Assembly (NCBI GenBank): GCA_007745635.1
Contig: CP036272.1
Location: 2,696,458 to 2,760,457 of the forward strand
DNA from: Stieleria bergensis
GTDB taxonomy: Bacteria; Planctomycetota; Planctomycetia; Pirellulales; Pirellulaceae
DNA length: 64,000 nt
Direction of reading: 5' to 3'
The stretch's first letter is position 1. Every line of letters starts with the position of its first letter. The notes under the pieces are model-generated. The model did not search any database. It saw only the letters and a program-made list of their open reading frames with translations, and was not told the DNA's origin. The position numbers and the translations under genes were made by a program. Positions 7,695-16,098 of the stretch are shown here, piece after piece.

Positions 7695-10367
7695 TCAGTT
7701 CTCAGATTCAGCATGTGGCGTGATTTCGACGTTTCGGAATTCGTATTCAGAACCCTGAAGCAAGATTCCAATCCGCCCCAGTCGCTCGCTGCAATTTTCG
7801 CCACGATTGACCATCACACCGTTGCACTCGACGGTGATTGTGTCCCGCTCGCATACGATGGTCATGTGATTCCATTCGCCAACTGGTCTGGACGTGTACT
7901 TCTTTGCCCAACGCATTTCGGAAACATGCGGGCTGACTTTCTCTGGTGGCGTGTCCAGGCGGCAACTTTTGGGTACAAAGAATGCTCCCGTGGCAACCAC
8001 AGAGCCAATGCCTACTTCGATTCCTGTCTTCAGCCGATTGGCACGAACGAGGACACCAGTTCCTTTGCCAACCTCTTTCGTCTTGTCCAGTTGTCGCCAT
8101 TGTAACCTGAGTCGGAAGTCATCGAACTCGGACTCGTACCAAAGCACTGAGTCGTTTCGCTTCATTTCTGGTTTGTGATGAACACGAAGGACACCGTCTG
8201 GCTGAATCGAGGCAGCTTCATGCAAAGGAAATTTGCAGCCTTCGCCCAATTTCCAGCCAGCAAAGCTTTTCCCGTCGAACAAGCGGAGGCTCCCAGGTTC
8301 AGGTTCGGAAGTTGTCACAGGCTCAGCAACTTTCCAACTAAAAATCTCACCATCTTCAGTACCGATGAAAACTGTACCACCGGAAACCGTCGTTACGGTG
8401 ACAGGCTTCAGTCCGAAAACTCGATCAATCTCTCGCTGATCTGAAATGCTCCAAAATCTCAAACGTCCATCAGCGTCAGCGGAGACCATGTGTTGGCCGT
8501 CAACAAAACTCAGTGAAGTGACATTAGCCGTGTGCTTAGCAAACTCTCCTTCCGCCATCAAACGCTGTCCGTCGTCGGTAAGTCGCCAGACTGCGACTCC
8601 ACGACTTCGACAGGCGGCAGTTAGATATTGTCCATCGTCGGAAAACGCCATCGACGTTACGTTCGCTGCCTGATCAAGCGGCGTATTACTTGTTGGATGA
8701 AGTTCGCCTGACGAGGAGTCAAATCGATAAGACCGAAACGTAGCAGGCTGTTCTCCATTGCTACCGATCAAGATCGAGAACTCGTTTTGATCTGTGAATT
8801 GGATCGACTGAACTCTTCCTGGTGCTGCGTGGAGCCGAACCGCTATAGCCGATTCTGTTGTCATGATGTAGACCACGACTTCGCCATTGTCTGACGCAGC
8901 GACAATGTAGTCAGCGTTTCCGGCGATGGCTGTTACGGGACTGACGAGCGAAGTTAGTGTTTCTGCTTTGGTTGGAATTCCGCTTGCAACATCCCACAGT
9001 TCGATGGCTCCCGATTCTGTCCCAATTGCGACGTTCTCACCAATCTCAGACAAACACGTTGCATTTGAATCTGTATCGATTTGCTTTGCAGTGTCCGCCT
9101 GCGATGAAATCGAAACAGTAAAACCGTCTGTTGAAACGACACGACCGTCTTGCAAAGCAGTGAGCGAAACGATTGCACTCTCATGCTGGGTCAAGAGTTC
9201 GATACCAACGGGATACTCAGATTTATCAACACCTTCGATTTCATCGGGGCGAGAAGTAATTTCATCGGGTTGGTTCGAGGTTGATTTGTCTGGCCAAAGT
9301 TGTGGAAGCAAGCCGCCCAGCGCAGCCAGCAGCACTAATCCGGTGACAATCGAAACACCAAACAGTCCTGACTGCTTCTTTTTTGACAGGGCTTCCGCAA
9401 ATTCACTCGCAGACGAAAATCGCTGCGAAGGATCAACGTGAAGGCTCTTTGCAAGAACTCCTCTCAGCGATGATGCCACTGAGCCTGGAATGGTCGCAAC
9501 TGGATCATCAGAAAACGATTGACGAAGTTGGCTTGGCGTTGTCTCGGTTCTGGGCAATTTGCCAGTGAGCAATTGACAAAGGACGGCGCCCAGACTGTAG
9601 ATGTCAGATCGTGAATCAACTTTCTCCCCTCTGAGTTGCTCTGGCGGCATGAATGCCAGAGTTCCTAGCTGATTGGACTCATCATCCGTCGAAATGGAAA
9701 TACCGAAGTCTGCGAGCTTCGGGGTGCCATCATTCGCAATCAGTATGTTTGCTGGTTTGATGTCTCGGTGGATGAAACCTTTTTCATGGGCATGGTCGAG
9801 CGCCAAGGCAACACTACGGACAATGTTGACTGCCTTTTCTTCTGAGGCACTGCCTTCGTGAAGCAGTTCGAGAAGGCTCTTTCCGTCAATGAATTCGCTG
9901 ACAATAAAAACAACGTTGTTTTGTCGCCCAACGTCGTGAACCGGAACAATGCCAACATGACTCAGTTGCGCAACTCTGCGTGCTTCCTGAACAAATCTCT
10001 CAGCGTCTTGATCTGAGCCAATCCGATCAGGATGCGGAACCTTGATCGCAACTGATCGGTGAAGCTCAGAGTCAAACGCTTTCCAGACTTGACCAAAACC
10101 GCCTGAGCCAATGAGGGACTGAAGTTCGTATCGTCCAAGCTTCTCCGGCAGTCCGTAATCTTCTGGGCATTGACGTGTATCTTCCTTTTCGACAGGCTCA
10201 TTGAGCCATGCAGTTGCCTTGAGTGCTTTGATTCTCTTTTCGAGCGTCTCTTTCAATTGTGGGTAGTTTGCGGCAAGTTCGGCAACAGATACGTCCGTAC
10301 CTTCCTCGTATTTTGACTCCCAAAGATCAAGCAGTTCAGCTAACTGAGTCTCATCTTCAACGCTCAT
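7695..10367 (-). CDS. Membrane Ser/Thr protein kinase fused to WD40-like repeats and a DUF1080 domain
   Basis: 890 aa. A short N-terminal helical region is followed by a complete Hanks kinase at about 79-330: Gly-rich loop GSGGFGQV (87-94), Lys109 in VAIKV, HRDIKPAN (200-207) and DFG (220-222). One transmembrane helix follows (~335-358, GVSIVTGLVLLAALGGLL). Residues ~390-690 carry WD40-like repeats (VTSLSFVDGQHMVSADADGRLRFWS is one). The C-terminus (~700-885) starts LRLFDGKSFAGWKL, the DUF1080 / 3-keto-disaccharide-hydrolase-type jelly roll. The kinase faces the cytoplasm and the sensor portion would be outside. It overlaps the sigma-factor gene by 4 bp (ATGA), a typical planctomycete kinase/sigma pair. 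The DUF1080 tail on such a kinase is unusual. Confidence 0.88.
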   Translation of the reverse strand: MSVEDETQLAELLDLWESKYEEGTDVSVAELAANYPQLKETLEKRIKALKATAWLNEPVEKEDTRQCPEDYGLPEKLGRYELQSLIGSGGFGQVWKAFDSELHRSVAIKVPHPDRIGSDQDAERFVQEARRVAQLSHVGIVPVHDVGRQNNVVFIVSEFIDGKSLLELLHEGSASEEKAVNIVRSVALALDHAHEKGFIHRDIKPANILIANDGTPKLADFGISISTDDESNQLGTLAFMPPEQLRGEKVDSRSDIYSLGAVLCQLLTGKLPRTETTPSQLRQSFSDDPVATIPGSVASSLRGVLAKSLHVDPSQRFSSASEFAEALSKKKQSGLFGVSIVTGLVLLAALGGLLPQLWPDKSTSNQPDEITSRPDEIEGVDKSEYPVGIELLTQHESAIVSLTALQDGRVVSTDGFTVSISSQADTAKQIDTDSNATCLSEIGENVAIGTESGAIELWDVASGIPTKAETLTSLVSPVTAIAGNADYIVAASDNGEVVVYIMTTESAIAVRLHAAPGRVQSIQFTDQNEFSILIGSNGEQPATFRSYRFDSSSGELHPTSNTPLDQAANVTSMAFSDDGQYLTAACRSRGVAVWRLTDDGQRLMAEGEFAKHTANVTSLSFVDGQHMVSADADGRLRFWSISDQREIDRVFGLKPVTVTTVSGGTVFIGTEDGEIFSWKVAEPVTTSEPEPGSLRLFDGKSFAGWKLGEGCKFPLHEAASIQPDGVLRVHHKPEMKRNDSVLWYESEFDDFRLRLQWRQLDKTKEVGKGTGVLVRANRLKTGIEVGIGSVVATGAFFVPKSCRLDTPPEKVSPHVSEMRWAKKYTSRPVGEWNHMTIVCERDTITVECNGVMVNRGENCSERLGRIGILLQGSEYEFRNVEITPHAESEN

Positions 10368-10942
10368 GACGGTGGCTCCCCATCAAGAGCTTCGTACAGT
10401 TGGCAGCGTGCAGCCTGCCAACGACGCTTGACTGTTCGCACGCTCAAGCCAAGCACTTCGCCGATCTCGTCCTGCGAAAGACCTTCGTACCAAGTCAGGT
10501 TGAATACTTCTCTCGCTTCGTCGGGAAGATTCTCTACAGCTTCGTGAAAAGCGACCCACTCGGACACGTTCCTCGGTTGGGACGACGTTTCTGCTTGCTC
10601 GCCAGTGTCGTGGTTGCGACCGACACCAAGCGGGCCGTAGTGCCGACGAGCCATCTCGATGAGCACCCAGCGGACCTTCTGTCCTGCCAAGTTGTAAAAG
10701 TGCCTCGCTGATTCCGGTCTTACATCTTCCAGGGTTTGATGCAGCCGAGTGGCAAGTTCCACGAACACGTCGTCGGTTTGTTCCCAGCGACGGACCATCG
10801 GATATCGATTGAGCATCTTTGCGGCCAGCAGGCGAAGACGCTGACACGAATGCTCGATCAGTTCGGTGCGCACCGCATCCGTGTCTCCCTGCCTTAACAA
10901 GGTGAGCAAGTCGTTCAGCTTGGTGGTGTGGCCAGGGTTCAT
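10364..10942 (-). CDS. ECF-type RNA polymerase sigma factor (planctomycete kinase-associated type)
   Basis: 192 aa from the ATG at 10942 (MNPGHTTKLNDLL); a longer frame uses a TTG and adds an unlikely N-tip. Region 2 is around RLRLLAAKMLNRYPMVRRWEQTDDVF. Region 4 is LPDEAREVFNLTWYEGLSQDEIGEVLGLSVRTVKRRW, with a clear helix-turn-helix for the -35 element. The stop overlaps the kinase start by 4 bp, so the two are translationally coupled. ECF factors of this group are often encoded next to Hanks kinases in planctomycetes, and phosphorylation-controlled transcription is the usual hypothesis. No anti-sigma factor is seen nearby. Confidence 0.85.
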   Translation of the reverse strand: MNPGHTTKLNDLLTLLRQGDTDAVRTELIEHSCQRLRLLAAKMLNRYPMVRRWEQTDDVFVELATRLHQTLEDVRPESARHFYNLAGQKVRWVLIEMARRHYGPLGVGRNHDTGEQAETSSQPRNVSEWVAFHEAVENLPDEAREVFNLTWYEGLSQDEIGEVLGLSVRTVKRRWQAARCQLYEALDGEPPS

Positions 10943-11150
10943 GACCACCATCGTAACCGGCAGCGTTTTGTTCAAAAAGCAAGGCAAGTCTCCGATGAAA
11001 TGCTGAGTTTCCTGTGCATTCCTCTATCCGATCAGCGGGCGAATCAGGGGCCAGGAATAATTTTCAACTTTCGTTGGCCCCTCAATGGTTCTTTGCTCGG
11101 AGAGAGATTTGTGGAACCAAAAACAAACCTGCATTTTGGGAGATGTCGTT

Positions 11151-11936
11151 GTGAGATACCTGATCGTTTTGCTGTGTGCCGTTTCTATCGTGGGCTGCGG
11201 CTCACGTCTCGAAGTCGCAAAGAAAAAAGCCCTCGAAAAGATTGACTCCATGCTCGGTGAACTGGATGTCAAGCGAGAGGAAATCAACCAGTCCGTAACT
11301 GCTCTCAAGAAGGGCATCGACGGAATTCGACAGGCCAAGATTAAAGCAAAGGTCAAAGTTGATCAGATTGATCGCAAGATTCAGCCTATCGAAGATCGCA
11401 TGTCAGAGATCGACGATACGCTCAGCAAGATTCGTGATCCGTTGGCCAGCGGTGAAGCCTACGCCGCTGGAGGCAAGTCCTATTCACCCGTCGAGCTAAA
11501 GGAACTTGCCACCGAAATTCTCTCACGGCGAAAGTCGCTTGAAACGCAAGTCAAAGGCTTCCAGTCATCAAAGACGAGCCTCGCAAAAGTCGAAGCAACC
11601 CTTGCTCAGAAGCAACAGCGATACCAAAAGAGCTTGTCCGAGCTTGAGGCGACTCTAGCAGAGATCGATGCGAAGTCTTTGGCACTCAAAGCCATGCAAG
11701 ATGCTTCCTCCTCGATTGGCGACAGCGAAGCCACACTTGCTGACAACGTGGCAGACCTCGAAGACAAGGTTGCTGACCTATACGCCGATGTCGAGGCGAG
11801 CCTGTTGTCAGAAGATGAAAAGTGGGACGAAGTTTCGGCGATGGAGCAAATCGATTCTGTGGACTCGTTCATCAATGCGACCAGAGGGACTGAGGACAAG
11901 CTCGCTGAGATCGATGCGATTCTTGGGGCGAATTGA
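11151..11936 (+). CDS. Coiled-coil lipoprotein, unknown
   Basis: 261 aa from the GTG at 11151, preceded by a GGGAG-type ribosome site. This start gives a lipoprotein signal (RYLIVLLCAVSIVGCGS) with lipobox VGC, so the protein should be lipid-anchored at the envelope. The rest is almost entirely charged heptad-like helix (for example LEKIDSMLGELDVKREEINQ), with a glycine-rich break near GEAYAAGGKSYSP. No known domain is recognised. It heads a run of five plus-strand genes with overlapping or tightly spaced ends (to 14421), divergent from the kinase/sigma pair, so it may act in the same envelope-signalling process; that link is inferred from position only. Confidence 0.75.
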   Translation: MRYLIVLLCAVSIVGCGSRLEVAKKKALEKIDSMLGELDVKREEINQSVTALKKGIDGIRQAKIKAKVKVDQIDRKIQPIEDRMSEIDDTLSKIRDPLASGEAYAAGGKSYSPVELKELATEILSRRKSLETQVKGFQSSKTSLAKVEATLAQKQQRYQKSLSELEATLAEIDAKSLALKAMQDASSSIGDSEATLADNVADLEDKVADLYADVEASLLSEDEKWDEVSAMEQIDSVDSFINATRGTEDKLAEIDAILGAN

Positions 11937-12457
11937 TGCGAATTCTGGTGGGAGTCCTTCTTCTGTCAGTTGTCGGTTGCGGTGGGGCTGAAACGAAACA
12001 GCCATCTCATGCACCACCGAGCTACCGGCAGCGACTTGGAGAACTGAAATTCAAGCGAGACAAGATCGTCTTAACGATCAGTCGCCTTGAAAAGGAGCGC
12101 AATCAGATCATGCATCGGCTCCGGTCAGACGGAATCGAATCAATCGATGACTTGCGTTCAATTCCTCATTGGACAGTTCATGCAAGAGAACTGAAGCAGG
12201 TCATCAAAGAACAGAAGTCATTGAAAGCAACTGTCGATTCTCTCGACGCTGCAATCGTCCGTGTGGAATCAATTCTGCGGCGTGATGATCGTGAGCGAAC
12301 AGTCGAATACGGCAAACTCAGTAATGAAGAACTTAACGAAGTCGCAACCATCTTCCACGAGGTTGATGAAACCTTGAAGCCAGCGAATCAGGTCAGCGGA
12401 CTCGAAGAAATTGAATTGCAATCCTTACTTGAACAGGAGCTAAACAACGATGAGTGA
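11936..12457 (+). CDS. Small coiled-coil lipoprotein, unknown
   Basis: 173 aa from the ATG at 11936, which overlaps the previous stop (TGATG), so the two are translationally coupled. The signal MRILVGVLLLSVVGCGG has a lipobox VGC. The mature part is charged and helical (LGELKFKRDKIVLTISRLEKER...), ending in an acidic tail. No family is recognised. It shares layout with the preceding lipoprotein and may be a partner in one envelope assembly. Confidence 0.7.
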   Translation: MRILVGVLLLSVVGCGGAETKQPSHAPPSYRQRLGELKFKRDKIVLTISRLEKERNQIMHRLRSDGIESIDDLRSIPHWTVHARELKQVIKEQKSLKATVDSLDAAIVRVESILRRDDRERTVEYGKLSNEELNEVATIFHEVDETLKPANQVSGLEEIELQSLLEQELNNDE

Positions 12458-12989
12458 TAAGCCAGGGCCACCGCCTATGCCTGGGCAACCACCAAGAAAC
12501 CCAATGCCCACATCCAGCCAGCCCGCTGGACCGCCTCCGATGCCAAGTCACGCTCCGTCGTTGTCCGTTGAGACCAATAGCGAAAACTATGACGATGTTG
12601 TGAAACCCATTCCAATGGCTTTGCTGGTTCTGATGTCTACAGCAGCAGTAATGGTGCTTGTTGGATTGATTGTCCCTCGACTCACACTGTTCTTAGTCCC
12701 TGCATTTACTGTATGCGGGTTTTGGGTTACAGCAAAAGGGCTGAAGATAGCGTTTTCTGGTGGCGCATCCCGAACGATGTCTCCACTTGGCGTTTACGGA
12801 TTTCAAGTCGCTATTGCCGGGGCTTCTGGACTGCTCCTGACTTTCGTCGGCATGCTCGCCATTGGTGATTCGTCCCGATCCCAAGGCGACTTCATGGCCC
12901 GCTTCCTATTGTTCCTGTTCTCTATTGTGTTCTTCCCGATAGCAGTCTACCTGCGAAACCGAGCAATCAAACACTTGGGCGGGAATTAG
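12450..12989 (+). CDS. Proline-rich multi-pass membrane protein, unknown
   Basis: 179 aa. A ~45-residue cytoplasmic-looking Pro/Met-rich leader contains repeated GPPPMP motifs. Four hydrophobic segments follow (IPMALLVLMSTAAVMVLVGLI, LTLFLVPAFTVCGFWVTA, YGFQVAIAGASGLLLTFVG, FLLFLFSIVFFPIAVYL), and the tail is basic (RNRAIKHLGGN). It overlaps the upstream lipoprotein gene by 8 bp. The Pro-rich leader plus helices is a common planctomycete layout near GYF_2 proteins, which bind Pro-rich peptides; a GYF_2 protein is encoded two genes downstream. A direct interaction is only a suggestion. Confidence 0.7.
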   Translation: MSDKPGPPPMPGQPPRNPMPTSSQPAGPPPMPSHAPSLSVETNSENYDDVVKPIPMALLVLMSTAAVMVLVGLIVPRLTLFLVPAFTVCGFWVTAKGLKIAFSGGASRTMSPLGVYGFQVAIAGASGLLLTFVGMLAIGDSSRSQGDFMARFLLFLFSIVFFPIAVYLRNRAIKHLGGN

Positions 12990-12992
12990 GAA

Positions 12993-13466
12993 ATGGGAGA
13001 CACTCGAATCGCAGTAGTCGCCGTGCTTGTGCTCTCGGTGATCATCCTCAGTGTTTATTCGTTCTTCAACAAGGATGACGCAAATCCTTGGGATGAGCAC
13101 ATGGAAAAGCAGCGTCGAGAATATGAGCTAGCTGCTGCGCCCCATGTAGAAGCAATCGAAGAAGCTCATTCGTTGTGGGCGGCAGAGAGGACATCGGAAG
13201 CCGTTGCCCGATACAAACTCATCTTGAAACAGGACGGAAGTAGCTACCTGGGTGATGAGCTTGGCGTGGCGTATCGGCGAGTCATTGAGTTTGAAGCTGA
13301 ATACGGTGACCCTGGCGAAGCACGAGACTGGTGCCTGCGGGCCAGAAGTGAATGGAACCTGAAGATTTCGTTCTCTTCAGAGACCGCAAGACAAATCTGG
13401 AATGAAGTTGCATTGGATACGGACAATCCACCAGAGCGTTTATGGCAGCGAGTATTGAATAGGTGA
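12993..13466 (+). CDS. Single-pass membrane protein with TPR-like helices, unknown
   Basis: 157 aa. One N-terminal transmembrane helix (TRIAVVAVLVLSVIILSVYSFF), then a soluble helical domain with TPR-like spacing (IEEAHSLWAAERTSEAVARYKLILKQ, and a second pair ending EARDWCLRARSEW). It starts 3 bp after the previous stop, so it belongs to the same operon. No enzyme motif is visible. Confidence 0.68.
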   Translation: MGDTRIAVVAVLVLSVIILSVYSFFNKDDANPWDEHMEKQRREYELAAAPHVEAIEEAHSLWAAERTSEAVARYKLILKQDGSSYLGDELGVAYRRVIEFEAEYGDPGEARDWCLRARSEWNLKISFSSETARQIWNEVALDTDNPPERLWQRVLNR

Positions 13467-13470
13467 AATA

Positions 13471-14421
13471 ATGGCAAGCGAATGGTACTACGGTCGAAAT
13501 GGGCAGCAACAAGGTCCGGTCACGTCGAACCAACTTAAACAGTTGGCTCAATCTGGCCAGCTATTACCTACTGATTTTGTTTGGAAGGAAGGGATGAGTG
13601 AGTGGGCAAAAGCGTCGAAAGTGAAAGGACTGTTTCCTGATCGGTTGTCCGGCGAGCCAGCAGTTAATGTTGACCAACTTGGCAACAACGCCGCCAAGTC
13701 CGTCGCTCAAGCTGCGGGTGGAGCCAAAAAGGCACTCGGCTGGATAAGCGAGAGAGTCGGCCCAGGCAAGATTGAGCAACAGCAACGGATGATCTGGCTA
13801 GGTGGGAATTGGGAAGCGAATGATGGAGCTACATCGCTGCAATTCGTCGCCGAAAGTCCTGGTCTCCGAAGCAATCGGTACACGCTAATTAAAAGTGATG
13901 GGATTATGGGAGCTTGCGAATTCGACCCAAAGGGACTGACAATCACGATGCTCAGTAATCCTGAAATAGGGACGTTGAAGGTGCTTTCGTTAACGCCAAA
14001 GCAATTGGTGCTTGAATCAAGTCAGGGAACGACGGTTTACAGAAAAGTGGCTTCCGTCGATAAAAGAAAGGTACTTGAGTCAGCAAAGCAGGCTGCGGAC
14101 TGGACTCTCGGCCTGGGGGGACTGCGTGAGCAAGCGAGGATTCGATTGCTGTGCGGAAGCTGGGAAGCAGCCGATGAAGATCATGCTGACGTGCTTATTA
14201 CCGCCGATGATCCCAACCAAGCTTTTCGTGGCGGAAAAGATTCCGTTGGCGTTCATCGTAGCGACAACTTCACGGCGAAGGGAGAATTCCTTCACAAGGA
14301 AATGGTCCTGAACCTCATGCATGACAATGCGGAGCCGTTGGTGGTGCGAGTCATCGCCTTAAACGAACAGGAATTGGTATTGGCTTGGCCGTCTGAGACA
14401 GTTCATTACCGGAGAAAGTGA
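13471..14421 (+). CDS. GYF_2-domain protein
   Basis: 316 aa. Residues 1-50 are a GYF_2 domain (WYYGRNGQQQGPVTSNQLKQ and FVWKEGMSEWAKA), which in other proteins recognises proline-rich peptides. A linker with an amphipathic helix follows. The rest carries two related beta-rich segments, one near GGNWEANDGATSLQFVAE and one near CGSWEAADEDHADVLITAD, probably an internal duplication. No signal peptide or membrane helix is seen, so it is likely cytoplasmic. It closes the plus-strand operon that includes a Pro-rich membrane protein. Confidence 0.75.
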   Translation: MASEWYYGRNGQQQGPVTSNQLKQLAQSGQLLPTDFVWKEGMSEWAKASKVKGLFPDRLSGEPAVNVDQLGNNAAKSVAQAAGGAKKALGWISERVGPGKIEQQQRMIWLGGNWEANDGATSLQFVAESPGLRSNRYTLIKSDGIMGACEFDPKGLTITMLSNPEIGTLKVLSLTPKQLVLESSQGTTVYRKVASVDKRKVLESAKQAADWTLGLGGLREQARIRLLCGSWEAADEDHADVLITADDPNQAFRGGKDSVGVHRSDNFTAKGEFLHKEMVLNLMHDNAEPLVVRVIALNEQELVLAWPSETVHYRRK

Positions 14422-14439
14422 AGCGGGTAACGCATTGGC

Positions 14440-14464
14440 GCATTGTGCATTGTGCATTGTGCAT
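14440..14464. repeat. 7-bp tandem repeat (GCATTGT x3.5)
   Basis: Three perfect head-to-tail copies of GCATTGT end in GCAT. It lies just downstream of the GYF_2 gene in the gap between convergent transcription units. This is a slippage-type microrepeat with no visible function. Confidence 0.6.
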
Positions 14465-14498
14465 GCGCCCGACGATCACAGTGGCCTCAAGCTCGACT

Positions 14499-14515
14499 GC
14501 CCTTATCAGAAGGGC
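14499..14515. terminator. Possible bidirectional hairpin
   Basis: GCCCTT-ATCAG-AAGGGC is a perfect 6-bp stem with a 5-nt loop, located between the convergent GYF_2 gene (+) and the integrase-linked operon (-). It lacks a strong T-tract on either side, so intrinsic termination is possible but weakly supported. Confidence 0.35.
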
Positions 14516-14595
14516 GAAAAGGCCGTTGAGCGGCTAATGACCATTTGATTTACAGAAACCACTGTTCTATTTGTTGATCGGTTTCCGTTGAATCC

Positions 14596-14985
14596 TCAAG
14601 TTGTAGTGAACAACACCATCGACTTCTGAAGCACTGTGGTTGGTGCTGGGCCTTTGTCCTCCGTCATCCTATTCGACTCCAAGTGAGCATCCAATAGTAA
14701 ACCTAGCCCCGCAGGACCATGCTTCAACTCGGCCAGTGCTTCGAGCATCAGACCCTCTCGAACAGGATGCGCTTCAATTCCGATCTGAGACAATGAATCG
14801 ATCAACTCATCGTCTGGCTTCACAAGTTGTCTCTGAGTCATGCTCTTGTCATCTCGATTCTGCTCGCCGACCTGCACCGCAAACCGAAGCCGCCACGTAA
14901 TGCATTCGATGTGAATCCCGTCAATTAGCAGGTCGCTGTATCGAATCTTGAACCGCTTCTTGGGTACATCCGAACTTGCAGACAT
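14596..14985 (-). CDS. Hypothetical protein coupled to the integrase
   Basis: 129 aa. The ATG at 14985 is preferred because a strong Shine-Dalgarno AAGGAGGAA lies just upstream (14991-14999); an ATG 7 codons earlier lies directly beside the integrase stop. The protein starts MSASSDVPKKRFKIRYSDLL, is soluble, and contains no motif I recognise. It is transcribed after the integrase, so it may be an element-specific helper. Confidence 0.6.
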   Translation of the reverse strand: MSASSDVPKKRFKIRYSDLLIDGIHIECITWRLRFAVQVGEQNRDDKSMTQRQLVKPDDELIDSLSQIGIEAHPVREGLMLEALAELKHGPAGLGLLLDAHLESNRMTEDKGPAPTTVLQKSMVLFTTT

Positions 14986-14990
14986 TGGGT

Positions 14991-14999
14991 TTCCTCCTT
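14991..14999 (-). promoter_or_regulatory. Strong Shine-Dalgarno site (AAGGAGGAA)
   Basis: A near-consensus ribosome binding site about 6 bases upstream of the ATG at 14985. It is unusual here because most genes in the window lack a clear site, and it decides the start of the integrase-linked small gene. Confidence 0.7.
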
Positions 15000-15006
15000 G
15001 AACCAT

Positions 15007-15918
15007 TTACGATCCGCCCAACGGCAGATAGTTGCCAGACGAATCGTTGGGGCGGGCATGCAGATACTTCGATGTGGTAGCGACAGACGAGTGGTTGAGT
15101 GTTTGCTGAACAAGATGAATCGGTGCTCCACGATCCAGCGAGTGCGAAGCATGGGCATGTCGCAGCCAGTGACACGAAACGGCCTTCTCGATCCCAGCAC
15201 GTTCCGCAGCTTTACGCACGATCCGCCAAATCTGACACTCAGATAGATGGCCTTTCTTGCGGCTGCGGAAGACGGGCGATTCTCCTGATTCATCAGCATG
15301 CAATGCTACCAACTGACTCCAAACTGTCGCTGGTATCAAAACCGAATTGGTCTTCCCGCCCTTGGCAAAGACTGTGATTTGACCAGCTTCATCACGGCTT
15401 TGCAGGTGCTTCCATTTCAATGCAGCTACTTCGCTCACACGAAAGCCACCAGCATAGAAGGTGAGCAGGATCGCCTTGTTCCGAGGATTGTTTTCCAAGG
15501 CGATCATCCGCAGCACTTCAGTCTCTTCAAGAATCCGCTCTGCCAACTCGTTGGGAAACGATGGCAGGACAAGTGGGCGAGCGGTGTCGAAAAGCAGATA
15601 GCCAAGCCGGTGGCCGAAGGCAAACAGCGACTTGACTGCCGACAATTTTCTGTAGATCGACGATGGCTTTAGGTCTTGGGCGGAAAGGTTGTCGGCGAAG
15701 CCTTGGAGATCGCTCAGCGTGATTGAATGCAGCGGCTTGGCAACATGGTCCAAGAATTGCGCCGCATCTCGTTCGTATGCTTCGAGCGTGTTCTCACCAC
15801 GGCCATGCAACCAAAGCTCAACGAGATGGGCGTCGTTGTCGGCCTGTTGTGGCCGGAGGGATGAAGGCGGCTGCTCGGTCGCCACCAGTTCGGTTTTAGA
15901 TTCGCTTGAATGCAACAT
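15007..15918 (-). CDS. Tyrosine recombinase / phage-type integrase (XerC/D-like)
   Basis: 303 aa. The N-terminal SAM-like core-binding domain (~28-110, TLEAYERDAAQFLDHV) is followed by the catalytic domain with every active residue: Arg160 (GGFRVSE), a Lys near 186-189 (AKGGKTN), His250 and Arg253 (HWLRHAHASH), His276 (LNHSS) and nucleophile Tyr285 (SKYLHAR). It should cut and join DNA at attachment sites. A tRNA-Arg 3' fragment, the preferred target type for such enzymes, lies ~7.7 kb away at 7303-7343. An HTH protein is encoded just upstream. It is probably the integrase of the island occupying the rest of the window. Confidence 0.9.
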   Translation of the reverse strand: MLHSSESKTELVATEQPPSSLRPQQADNDAHLVELWLHGRGENTLEAYERDAAQFLDHVAKPLHSITLSDLQGFADNLSAQDLKPSSIYRKLSAVKSLFAFGHRLGYLLFDTARPLVLPSFPNELAERILEETEVLRMIALENNPRNKAILLTFYAGGFRVSEVAALKWKHLQSRDEAGQITVFAKGGKTNSVLIPATVWSQLVALHADESGESPVFRSRKKGHLSECQIWRIVRKAAERAGIEKAVSCHWLRHAHASHSLDRGAPIHLVQQTLNHSSVATTSKYLHARPNDSSGNYLPLGGS

Positions 15919-16019
15919 AACGCACCTTATGCTTCGTAAATTCTGACGGTCTTAGTAACGGGGTTTTGATTGAAATCAGACAGTTCTGGAACGGTCTTTT
16001 CTGTGTCTTCAGGCAACAC

Positions 16020-16098
16020 TTGATCAACTCTCAATCAGTTCTGGATCAGATATAAACGCTCTTGATCCGATCACGCCCCGATCATCACTGAGTGATCA
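16020..16098. promoter_or_regulatory. Cluster of GATC boxes upstream of the integrase
   Basis: Within ~80 bp there are five GATC-centred words: TTGATCAA (16020), GGATCAG (16043), TTGATCCGATCA (16062), CGATCATCA (16080) and TGATCAAG (16093). They lie in the 177-bp gap upstream of the minus-strand integrase. Such repeats could be operators for the adjacent HTH protein or arm-type integrase sites. This is pattern-based only. Confidence 0.3.

Noticed and set aside
7491-14590. Shared 15-mer ATCGGTTTCCGTTGA at 7491 and 14577 flanking the kinase/lipoprotein block
   Set aside because: About one or two 15-base matches are expected by chance in a window this size, and nothing else marks these points as attachment sites.
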